Shown: positions 1 to 5,556 of the stretch, piece by piece
Numbering within the stretch: the first letter of the stretch is position 1
Layout: each line of letters opens with the position of its first letter
NCBI GenBank assembly: GCA_003558335.1
Contig: PWMA01000065.1
Location: 1 to 6,806 of the forward strand
DNA: 6,806 bases
Source of the DNA: Candidatus Methanofastidiosia archaeon
GTDB lineage: Archaea > Methanobacteriota_B > Thermococci > Methanofastidiosales > Methanofastidiosaceae
Reading direction: 5' to 3'
Made by a program: the position numbers and the translations under genes
The notes under the pieces: model-generated
Told to the model about the DNA's origin: nothing
The model's database searches: none
The model's input: the letters and a program-made list of their open reading frames with translations, nothing else

Positions 1-10
1 AATCTTTTAA

Positions 11-970
11 ATGAGTACGAAGAAAAAATTAATAGTATTGTTTATTAATTTTTTATTAATTGTATCTTTATCTCTGTGTATTAATCATGGCAATACTGAA
101 AATCTTCTAGATAATACTACCGTTAATAGGGATAAAAGTAATTATATCTTTGAAATAATTCTTGAGCACGAAATAATTATTTCTAAGAGGGAAATAATGA
201 ATCCCGCAATTGAAACAAGAATTTTTGATAGTGATGATCATCAGACTGTACTAGATTATAATTGGGATTTTATAATTGATGATGTTACTTTGGAATCTAT
301 CAAATATTCGGATTTTTCACATAATGGATATAAAACAGGAACATGGGACTTTAATGGCACAATTCAAAATTCTACGGTTTCGTTAAAGCTATTTTTTACT
401 TTAGAAACTAATAATACTTACCAAGATCCTAATACAAACTCAAAAGATTTAGTTTCTGAAGAATATCTACTGCCTTCAGAAGGCATATGGTCCGACGATC
501 CAAGTATTATAGAGCTATCAAATAATATAGTACAAGAAGATGATAATGATTTAGAAAAACTCGAAAAAATATATACATATGTTTCCGAGTTGGATTATAT
601 TGAAACTGGTAAATCAAGAGGCGATGCCATTAAATCCCTTGAACGAGGAGGAGGCGACTGTGAAGACAAAACATTTTTACTATGTGCTTTATTAAGGGCA
701 CAAAATATTCCCGCTAGGCCTGTTATGGGTTTTATTTATGGTGAGAAAATTGCTCACACATGGGCTGAAGTTTATCTAGAAAAGTGGATCACTGTTGATC
801 CAACAAATATGCACTTATTTTTTCTTCCAGCGAGATACATTAAACTTTCATCTGGGAAGGGATATTATGATCTTATAACTTTTCATTATGAAACTAATTT
901 TCCTGAAGAACAAATAGTTAAAATAAACTATTTAAAATTTCAAATAAAGGAACTCACAGATTTTGATTAA
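11..970 (+). CDS. Exported transglutaminase-like (cysteine protease fold) protein
   Basis: A 319-residue protein. Residues 4-6 are lysines followed by a hydrophobic stretch (about 7-23), so it is probably secreted or anchored by an N-terminal membrane segment. Cys23 ends this stretch, but the residues before it (LSL) do not make a good lipobox. Residues 30-150 are unrecognised, polar and probably beta-rich. The C-terminal half is a transglutaminase-like core: Cys217 in GGGDCEDK, His249 in AHTWAEVYL and Asp263 in WITVDPTN form the expected Cys-His-Asp triad. In archaea this superfamily is mostly assigned to protein or peptide cleavage or cross-linking outside the cell; the substrate here is unknown. 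An in-frame TAA (8-10) lies directly before the ATG, so the start cannot move upstream. No Shine-Dalgarno is visible in the ten bases present, so a leaderless message is possible. The next gene has its own promoter, so this one is not part of the ribosomal operon. Confidence 0.85.
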   Translation: MSTKKKLIVLFINFLLIVSLSLCINHGNTENLLDNTTVNRDKSNYIFEIILEHEIIISKREIMNPAIETRIFDSDDHQTVLDYNWDFIIDDVTLESIKYSDFSHNGYKTGTWDFNGTIQNSTVSLKLFFTLETNNTYQDPNTNSKDLVSEEYLLPSEGIWSDDPSIIELSNNIVQEDDNDLEKLEKIYTYVSELDYIETGKSRGDAIKSLERGGGDCEDKTFLLCALLRAQNIPARPVMGFIYGEKIAHTWAEVYLEKWITVDPTNMHLFFLPARYIKLSSGKGYYDLITFHYETNFPEEQIVKINYLKFQIKELTDFD

Positions 971-991
971 TAAAAATTCATCTAAAAATAT

Positions 992-1006
992 CGAAACGTT
1001 TAAATA
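992..1006 (+). promoter_or_regulatory. BRE/TATA promoter of the ribosomal protein operon
   Basis: CGAAACG (992-998) followed by TTTAAATA (999-1006) is a textbook archaeal BRE plus TATA box. With the usual spacing of about 25 bases, transcription would start near 1026-1030. That leaves a leader of roughly 43 bases before the eL18 ATG at 1072. It is the only convincing promoter between the transglutaminase-like gene and eL18. It probably drives the whole run through the aldolase/phosphatase gene, possibly with extra input at the tRNA. Confidence 0.75.
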
Positions 1007-1057
1007 GGGTACAAAAATATCATTGTTAATCTCAGGCGAGCGTAAGCGTAAGAGTTT

Positions 1058-1066
1058 GAGAGGTGA
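1058..1066 (+). promoter_or_regulatory. Ribosome binding site that fixes the eL18 start
   Basis: GAGAGGTGA is complementary to the 3' end of archaeal 16S rRNA and sits 5 bases before the ATG at 1072. The alternative in-frame GTG at 1063 lies inside this site, so the ATG is the real start. Confidence 0.8.
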
Positions 1067-1071
1067 AATTA

Positions 1072-1431
1072 ATGAAAAAGATAAGTAAAACAAATCCAAA
1101 CATATTGAGTCTTATAGATTTTTTTATAGACAAAGGATATTCAGAAAAAACTCCCTTGTGGATTGACCTTTCAAAAAGATTTAGAAGGCCGACAAGGCAT
1201 TTACCTCAAGTCAATCTATCAAAAATTAATAGATATTCTCAAGAGGGAGATGTTGTTGTAGTGCCTGGGAAAGTATTGGGAAGCGGAGAATTAGGACACA
1301 AAGTCACTGTTTCTGCGTTCAAATTTTCTAAGTCTGCAATTGAAAAGATTAACAAAAGTGGAAGAGCAATAACCCTTTACGAACTTTATAAAGAAAATCC
1401 AAAAGGTAGCGGCGTAAAAATAATGGAGTGA
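1072..1431 (+). CDS. rpl18e: Large subunit ribosomal protein eL18 (L18e)
   Basis: A 119-residue protein of the archaeal/eukaryotic L18e family, at the usual archaeal length, located in the 50S subunit. Family features visible: the N-terminal helix and LWIDLSKRFRRPTR (29-42), VNLSKINR (48-54), VVVVPGKVLGSGELGHKVTV (61-80), SAFKFSKSAIEKI, and NPKGSGVKI near the C-terminus. The first gene of the operon. I start it at ATG 1072 rather than GTG 1063 because the GTG is part of the ribosome binding site and the family normally begins close to this point. Its TGA stop (1429-1431) is 4 bases before the uL13 ATG, and the GGAGTGATC spanning the stop serves as the uL13 ribosome binding site. Confidence 0.97.
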   Translation: MKKISKTNPNILSLIDFFIDKGYSEKTPLWIDLSKRFRRPTRHLPQVNLSKINRYSQEGDVVVVPGKVLGSGELGHKVTVSAFKFSKSAIEKINKSGRAITLYELYKENPKGSGVKIME

Positions 1432-1435
1432 TCTC

Positions 1436-1861
1436 ATGATAATTGATGGAAAAGATCAAATTCTAGGTAGAATGGCATCAGTTGCCGCTAAAAAACTTTT
1501 AGAAGGGGAAGAAGTTTTTATAGTAAACGCTGAAGAAGTTGTAATTACAGGAAACAAAGATTATTTTTTTGACCTTTACAAAAAAAGAGCTCAATTTAAA
1601 GATGTGGCAAATCCTTTAAGAGGTTCATTCTTTCCAAAAAGATCAGATAGAATAGTCAGAAGATCTATAAGAGGAATGTTACCGTGGAAAAAAGATAAAG
1701 GAAAACAAGCTTACAAAAGATTAAAAGTATATGTTGGAGTTCCTGAAGAGCTAAGTGAAAAAGAATTTGTTAAGATAAATGGTGCTGATATTTCAAAACT
1801 TAAAAATAGGAGATATTTTAGGGTTAAAGAGATATCAAGTTCTCTTGGGGGTCGCGTATGA
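1436..1861 (+). CDS. rpl13: Large subunit ribosomal protein uL13
   Basis: A 141-residue archaeal-type uL13 of the 50S subunit. Clear family segments: IDGKDQILGRMASVAAKKLL at the N-terminus (residues 3-22), the mid-protein VVITGNKD, RIVRRSIRGMLPWKK (72-86), GKQAYKRLKVYVGVP (89-103) and a basic C-terminus. Full length with no missing region. The ATG follows GGAGTGATC, which spans the eL18 stop. The TGA stop overlaps the uS9 ATG by four bases (ATGA at 1858-1861), a sign of translational coupling. The order eL18-uL13-uS9-rpoN is the conserved archaeal arrangement. Confidence 0.97.
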   Translation: MIIDGKDQILGRMASVAAKKLLEGEEVFIVNAEEVVITGNKDYFFDLYKKRAQFKDVANPLRGSFFPKRSDRIVRRSIRGMLPWKKDKGKQAYKRLKVYVGVPEELSEKEFVKINGADISKLKNRRYFRVKEISSSLGGRV

Positions 1862-2262
1862 AAATTATTCAATCAGTTGGTAAAAGAAAAAAAGCAGTTG
1901 CAAGAGCAACTGTTAAGGAAGGCAAAGGAAGGGTAAGGATTAATAGTAAGCCACTTCCCATAGTTGAACCTGAACTGGCAAGGATTAAAATGTTTGAGCC
2001 AATCCTTATTGCAGGAGATACAGCAAATACGATTGACATTGAAATTGATGTCAAGGGGGGCGGAATTATGGGACAAGCCGATGCATGCAGGATTGCAATT
2101 GCCAAAGGTCTTGTTGAATTCACTCAAGACAACTCTCTTAAAGAGGCTTATTTGGGATATGATAGGATTCTATTAAGAGGGGATTCTAGAAGAACCGAAG
2201 AACACAAGCCAAGTAAGTCTTCTAAAGGGCCAAGAGCAAGAAGACAGAAATCTTACAGGTGA
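1858..2262 (+). CDS. rps9: Small subunit ribosomal protein uS9
   Basis: A 134-residue uS9 of the 30S subunit. The family signature is present around residues 67-85 (GGGIMGQADACRIAIAKGL), followed by LRGDSRRTEEHKPSK and the basic tail ending in RRQKSYR. The C-terminal arginine of this tail contacts P-site tRNA in known structures, and it is intact here. The ATG overlaps the uL13 stop. A G-run at 1847-1851 may assist initiation, but coupling to uL13 translation is more likely. The stop codon is part of the rpoN ribosome binding site. Two 84-residue antisense frames over this gene are shadows. Confidence 0.97.
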   Translation: MKIIQSVGKRKKAVARATVKEGKGRVRINSKPLPIVEPELARIKMFEPILIAGDTANTIDIEIDVKGGGIMGQADACRIAIAKGLVEFTQDNSLKEAYLGYDRILLRGDSRRTEEHKPSKSSKGPRARRQKSYR

Positions 2263-2264
2263 TC
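2258..2264 (+). promoter_or_regulatory. Ribosome binding site supporting the TTG start of rpoN
   Basis: GGTGATC spans the uS9 stop codon and matches the extended anti-Shine-Dalgarno. Counted from GGTGA, it leaves 4 bases before the TTG at 2267. It supports the non-ATG start that protein homology also demands. Confidence 0.7.
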
Positions 2265-2266
2265 TT

Positions 2267-2461
2267 TTGATAATACCTGTAAGATGTTTTACCTGTGGAA
2301 AAGTCGTTGGACATCTTTATGAGCCCTACTTAGATAGGTTAACTAAAGGAGAAGTACCGGAAAAAATATTGGCCGATATGGGATTAAGCAGATACTGTTG
2401 CAGAAGAATGCTTCTTACTCATGTGGACCTTATAGATGAACTGCTCGACTATAAAATATAA
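2267..2461 (+). CDS. rpoN: DNA-directed RNA polymerase subunit N (Rpb10 homologue)
   Basis: A 64-residue zinc-binding subunit of archaeal RNA polymerase, homologous to eukaryotic Rpb10, which in known structures helps hold the Rpo3/Rpo11 assembly platform. The N-terminus MIIPVRCFTCGK is the family hallmark, and the zinc ligands are Cys7, Cys10 and the Cys44-Cys45 pair. Family length. The start is TTG: no ATG gives the conserved N-terminus, and the preceding GGTGATC fits. The frequent archaeal neighbour rpoK does not follow; a tRNA comes next, so rpoK must lie elsewhere in this genome. Confidence 0.97.
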   Translation: MIIPVRCFTCGKVVGHLYEPYLDRLTKGEVPEKILADMGLSRYCCRRMLLTHVDLIDELLDYKI

Positions 2462-2462
2462 A

Positions 2463-2478
2463 TTTTAAATTTTAATAG
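2463..2478 (+). promoter_or_regulatory. Possible TATA region for tRNA-Pro
   Basis: Just after the rpoN stop, TTTTAAAT (2463-2470) and TTTAATAG (2471-2478) lie about 31 and 23 bases upstream of the mature tRNA 5' end (centre to end). This suits an internal promoter giving a very short 5' extension. AT-richness alone could produce such boxes, and read-through from the operon promoter is equally possible. Confidence 0.4.
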
Positions 2479-2497
2479 TTTATAGTCGATTTCACAT

Positions 2498-2572
2498 GGG
2501 ACCGTAGGGTAGCTTGGACTATCCTCTCACCTTGGGGTGGTGGAAACTCGGGTTCAAATCCCGACGGTCCCA
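2498..2572 (+). tRNA. tRNA-Pro, anticodon GGG
   Basis: A 75-nucleotide cloverleaf without intron. The acceptor stem GGGACCG (2498-2504) pairs perfectly with CGGTCCC (2565-2571), with discriminator A at 2572. The D arm has A14, G18G19 and A21 in place. The anticodon stem TCACC/GGTGG encloses loop TTGGGGT (2532-2538), giving anticodon GGG at 2534-2536 with G37, as expected for proline. The T arm TCGGG/CCCGA encloses TTCAAAT. The bases after position 73 are CTA, so CCA is added after transcription. It sits between rpoN and the enolase-like gene on the same strand, so it is either cut from the operon transcript or made from its own promoter. Confidence 0.95.
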
Positions 2573-2601
2573 CTATTTGGAAAAGAAAAGGAGAGGAAAA
2601 A

Positions 2602-3201
2602 TTGACCGTAATAGAGGATATAAGAGCGAGAAAAATTTACAATAGTAATAAAGAGAAAAATATCGTCGAAATAGATGTATACACATCTTCAAGTTTTGGA
2701 AGGGTCACTGTACCTTTTGAAGAAGACATTTCTGAAGTAGAAGAAGTAGTTTTTCTTGAGCTTGCAGGTTTAGATGCCATTGAACAAAAATCTGTAGATG
2801 AACTGCTTCTTGAAACAACACCTTACAATATGATAAGATTTGGCTTATCATTGGCTACTGCCAAGGCTGCATCTTCTTTTTATTCATTACCTCTTTTTAG
2901 ATATCTTGGAGGAATATATGAGGGGCAAATGCCTTTAATATCTATTGGAGGGAAGATATTTGATATGGATTTAAAAGAAATAAATGAAAACCAAAAAACA
3001 AAAAAAATTGAATTAGATACACTTTCTAATATTTATGCTGCTTCAAAAGATGACAAAAACTGTATAATTTCTGCGGTCGACGAAGGAATATGTCATATGT
3101 CTTTAGCATTTAATTTAAAATATTTAGAGTTAACAAATGAAAACATTCAGATAATAAATGAATTAATAAGAATAAAGGAATATTTAGGAGATGAGTTTTA
3201 A
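2602..3201 (+). CDS. Shortened enolase-like protein lacking most of the catalytic barrel
   Basis: A 199-residue protein in the operon slot where many archaea carry enolase (about 410-430 residues). Residues 1-120 follow the enolase N-terminal domain: IRARKIYNS, VEIDV, FGRVTVP, GLDAIEQKSVDEL (56-68), GLSLATAKAASSF then LPLFRYLGG (81-104), and GGKIFD where enolase has GGKHADN. A lysine/asparagine-rich stretch (about 121-137) follows. Residues 138-199 then resemble the enolase C-terminus, ending NELIRIKEYLGDEF against the usual YNxLLRIEEELGD. About 200 residues of barrel between these parts are absent, including the three metal-binding acids. The SGASTG loop reads FEEDISE, and the SHRSGETE segment is reduced to SAVDEG. 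It is probably not an active enolase; its role is unknown. TTG start after AAGGAGAGG (2588-2596), consistent with the enolase N-terminus. The stop overlaps the uS2 ATG by one base. The frame is intact, which argues against recent decay. Confidence 0.85.
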   Translation: MTVIEDIRARKIYNSNKEKNIVEIDVYTSSSFGRVTVPFEEDISEVEEVVFLELAGLDAIEQKSVDELLLETTPYNMIRFGLSLATAKAASSFYSLPLFRYLGGIYEGQMPLISIGGKIFDMDLKEINENQKTKKIELDTLSNIYAASKDDKNCIISAVDEGICHMSLAFNLKYLELTNENIQIINELIRIKEYLGDEF

Positions 3202-3809
3202 TGAGCGATGAAATGCTTGTACCTCTTGATTTGTACCTTGCATCAGGGATACATATTGGAACAACTCAAAAAACAAAGGATATGGAAAGATATATATTTA
3301 GAATAAGACAAGATGGTCTTTATATACTTGATATAAATGAAACGAATAAAAAGATTGCAAAAGTAGGAAAATTTCTTGCCAAATTTGAACCAGAAAAAAT
3401 TCTTGTAGCTTCTTCAAGAATATATGGATATAAACCTGTATTGGCATTTGGTCAGAAAACAGGGGCAAAAACAAGCACAAAGAGATTTATTCCAGGCTCC
3501 TTAACAAATCCAAACTGTGAAGATTTTATGGAGCCTGAGGTAGTTATACTAACAGATCCAAGAGCAGATTACCAAATATTAAGGGAAGCAGGACTTGCAA
3601 AGATACCGGTAGTCGCACTATGCGATTCTGAAAACTATTTATCAAAAGTTGATTTAGCTGTACCAACAAATAACAAAGGAAAAAAGGCATTATCCCTTGT
3701 TTACTACTTACTTGCCAGGGAAATGTTAAAAGCAAAGGGTCAGATAAAAGATGGTGAGGAAGATCCATTCTCAATAGATGATTTTAAATCAAAGGAAGAG
3801 GAGGATTAA
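3201..3809 (+). CDS. rps2: Small subunit ribosomal protein uS2
   Basis: A 202-residue archaeal uS2 (SA/RPSA family) of the 30S subunit. Visible family segments: YLASGIHIGTTQKTKDM (12-28), FRIRQDGLYILDI (33-45), RFIPGSLTNP (95-104), a conserved TDPRADYQILREA (118-130), and IPVVALCDSEN then VDLAVPTNNKGKKAL (about 135-164). A typical acidic tail ends in EEED. The ATG at 3201 shares a base with the stop of the enolase-like gene (TAATG) and is preceded by AGGAGATGAG, so the two are translationally coupled. The later Met5 has no comparable site. The acidic tail codons carry GAGGAGG, which is the ribosome binding site for the next gene. Confidence 0.97.
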   Translation: MSDEMLVPLDLYLASGIHIGTTQKTKDMERYIFRIRQDGLYILDINETNKKIAKVGKFLAKFEPEKILVASSRIYGYKPVLAFGQKTGAKTSTKRFIPGSLTNPNCEDFMEPEVVILTDPRADYQILREAGLAKIPVVALCDSENYLSKVDLAVPTNNKGKKALSLVYYLLAREMLKAKGQIKDGEEDPFSIDDFKSKEEED

Positions 3810-4922
3810 ATGGCAGAAAAAATAACAGTTTCCCTCATTAAAGCAGATGTGGGAGGATGGCCTGGTCACTCACTAGTACATCCAGATTTAATAAAAACAG
3901 CAAAAAAAGAATTAGAAAAAGAAAAAGGTAAACTTTTAATTGACTTCCACGTTACAAACTGTGGAGATGATTTAGAACTTTTAATGACCCATAGGAAAGG
4001 TGTGGACTCTGAAGAGGTTCATCACCTTGCATGGAATACTTTTGAAGAAGCTACTAAAGTTGCTATGAATCTAAAACTATATGGCGCAGGGCAAGATTTA
4101 TTGGGAGAAGCTTTCAGTGGAAATATAAAAGGTTTGGGCCCAGGTGTAGCTGAACTTGAATTCGACGAAAGAAAAGCAGAAACAATTATTGCATTTATGA
4201 TGGATAAAACTGATCCTGGAGCCTTCAATTTGCCCATATATAAAATGTTTGCAGATCCTTTTAACACAATAGGATTGGTAATAGACCCAAATGCAGTATC
4301 GGGTTTCACATTTGAAGTGTGGGATATTTTAGAGAGTAAAAAAGTTTTCATGAAATGCCCTGAAGAATTATACAAAATGCTTGCACTAATCGGTGCCAAA
4401 TCAAGATATGTAATAAAAAATGTCTTTCCAAAAAAAGGTGGAAAATTACCTTCTGAGCAATCAGCTGCAACTATAAGTACTGAAAAACTTTACGAAATAG
4501 CTGGCGATTATGTAGGAAAAGATGATCCGGTTGCCTTAGTTAGAGCACAGTCGGGTCTGCCCGCAGTTGGCGAAATATTAGAGCCTTTTACATTTCCTCA
4601 TTTAGTTGCAGGATGGATGAGAGGTTCTCATAATGGCCCTATAATGCCTGTAAGTCAGAAGAATGCAATATGCACAAGATTTGATGGCCCTCCGAGAGTA
4701 ATTGCTCTTGGATTTCAGATAGCGAATGGAAAACTAGTTGGCCCTGTTGATTTATTTGATGATCCGGCCTATGATTTGGCAAGAATGAAAGCACAAAGAG
4801 CAGCTGACTATATGAGGCAACACGGACCATTTGAGCCACATAGGTTACCCTGTGCAGACATGGAATACACAACCCTTCCAGCTATACTAAGAGAACTTGA
4901 AAAAAGATTTGAAAAACTTTAA
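3810..4922 (+). CDS. fbp: Bifunctional fructose-1,6-bisphosphate aldolase/phosphatase (type V FBPase)
   Basis: A 370-residue cytoplasmic enzyme that condenses glyceraldehyde-3-phosphate and dihydroxyacetone phosphate to fructose-1,6-bisphosphate, then dephosphorylates it to fructose-6-phosphate. It is the committing gluconeogenic step in archaea and some deep-branching bacteria. Full length. Metal and phosphate ligands are present: Asp13 and His20 in ADVGGWPGH, Asp53-Asp54 in CGDD, and Gln95 in YGAGQDLL. Tyr234 and Lys237 in YVGKDDP correspond to the aldolase acid/base tyrosine and Schiff-base lysine (Tyr229, Lys232 in the Sulfolobus enzyme). Tyr353 in MEYTTLP matches the phosphatase-state tyrosine (Tyr348). 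Other hallmarks: ADPFNT, GWMRGSHNGP, RFDGPPR and GPFEPHRLP. The ATG abuts the uS2 stop with no gap, and the ribosome binding site lies in the uS2 tail, so its translation is linked to the ribosomal genes. Last gene of the operon. Confidence 0.97.
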   Translation: MAEKITVSLIKADVGGWPGHSLVHPDLIKTAKKELEKEKGKLLIDFHVTNCGDDLELLMTHRKGVDSEEVHHLAWNTFEEATKVAMNLKLYGAGQDLLGEAFSGNIKGLGPGVAELEFDERKAETIIAFMMDKTDPGAFNLPIYKMFADPFNTIGLVIDPNAVSGFTFEVWDILESKKVFMKCPEELYKMLALIGAKSRYVIKNVFPKKGGKLPSEQSAATISTEKLYEIAGDYVGKDDPVALVRAQSGLPAVGEILEPFTFPHLVAGWMRGSHNGPIMPVSQKNAICTRFDGPPRVIALGFQIANGKLVGPVDLFDDPAYDLARMKAQRAADYMRQHGPFEPHRLPCADMEYTTLPAILRELEKRFEKL

Positions 4923-4949
4923 TAAATAAAATTTTTAATTTTATTTATT
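4921..4949. terminator. Bidirectional AT-only inverted repeat between convergent genes
   Basis: AATAAATAAAAT (4921-4932) and ATTTTATTTATT (4938-4949) are a perfect 12-bp inverted repeat around the 5-base loop TTTTA. The + strand continues with TTTTT-rich sequence, and the complement is equally T-rich at its end. Archaeal termination depends on T-tracts, so this could stop transcription from both sides. The left arm starts within the aldolase/phosphatase stop codon and the right arm ends one base before the convergent kinase stop codon, so it fills the whole gap. Confidence 0.6.
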
Positions 4950-4950
4950 T

Positions 4951-5556
4951 TTAATTGCCGGTAGAAATAGTATCTGTTTCTCTATTTTTCTTTCCATTGT
5001 CTAGATTATCCAGTATCCTATCTATTTGTTCTTGAACTTCTTCTATTGAGCGAGATGTATTTATTATATTCCAGTTGTTAGCTAACTTTAATGCTTTTTT
5101 TCTTACCTTTAATAAGTCTTCATAGTTCTCAAACATTTCTTTTTCAGCTCTAGTGGCTATTCTTCTTAAGGATTCTTCTGGTTCTACATCCAAAAAGAAC
5201 ATGTATTCAGACGTCGGCAAGATCTTTGAGAAAAAACCATAAAATATTTTTGCCAATGGCATTGGTAAATACGCAACACCCATCAAATATCGTACGAAAA
5301 TAAGTGTGTCACCCCTCCCATGATAAATCTTTATAGATCTCATAACATCAAGTGCATAGTAAATTGTGGCTTTGATATAGTTTATTTTCCCTTCTCCTAA
5401 AAGTGAAACTTTAGCATTTATTCCGTAGCTATTGTCGCTTTCTGGATGTGAACGTAATATAACATTGTCTCCTTTTTCTAAATATCTATCGCGAATTAGA
5501 TTTGCATGGGTGTCTTTTCCAGCTCCATCTAATCCATCAATTATAATCAACCTCAT
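4951..5556 (-). CDS. tmk: Thymidylate-kinase-like P-loop kinase with divergent substrate motifs
   Basis: A 201-residue protein of the TMP-kinase-like P-loop family, which phosphorylates dTMP to dTDP in its standard members. The Walker A loop GLDGAGKDT is at residues 8-16. FFLDVEPEESLRRI (120-133) and EMFENYEDLLKVRK (140-153) match the TMP-kinase core and lid region. Two substrate motifs are unusual: RSHPES (35-40) stands where REPGG is expected, and VRY (88-90) replaces DRY/DRH. Either it is a divergent TMP kinase or it acts on another monophosphate, so the symbol reflects family only. The last 15 residues are polar and probably disordered. I start it at ATG 5556, four bases after GGTGA, overlapping the upstream stop by one base; ATG 5559 is an alternative. 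A longer frame from 5604 would add 15 residues inside the upstream gene and has no such site. Coupled to the membrane kinase-like gene upstream. Confidence 0.8.
   Translation of the reverse strand: MRLIIIDGLDGAGKDTHANLIRDRYLEKGDNVILRSHPESDNSYGINAKVSLLGEGKINYIKATIYYALDVMRSIKIYHGRGDTLIFVRYLMGVAYLPMPLAKIFYGFFSKILPTSEYMFFLDVEPEESLRRIATRAEKEMFENYEDLLKVRKKALKLANNWNIINTSRSIEEVQEQIDRILDNLDNGKKNRETDTISTGN

Noticed and set aside
1063..1071. GTG at 1063 as the eL18 start
   Set aside because: The GTG is part of the GAGAGGTGA ribosome binding site; the ATG at 1072 has correct spacing and gives the family length.
1031..1075. Kink-turn (L7Ae-type) motif in the eL18 leader
   Set aside because: GA-rich bases are present, but no tandem GA pairs flanked by two stems can be drawn convincingly.
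1023..1088. Short upstream frame from TTG 1023 ending TAA 1088, overlapping the eL18 start
   Set aside because: No ribosome binding site, starts at or before the predicted transcription start, and resembles nothing.
1869..2127. Antisense and alternative frames over uS9
   Set aside because: Shadows of a strongly conserved ribosomal protein gene with no ribosome binding site or family resemblance.
2602..3201. Calling the enolase-like gene a pseudogene
   Set aside because: There is no internal stop or frameshift, the initiation signal is strong, and both retained enolase ends remain in one frame coupled to uS2.
4022..4399. 125-residue antisense frame inside the aldolase/phosphatase gene
   Set aside because: Lies wholly opposite a conserved enzyme gene and shows no initiation signal or recognisable domain.
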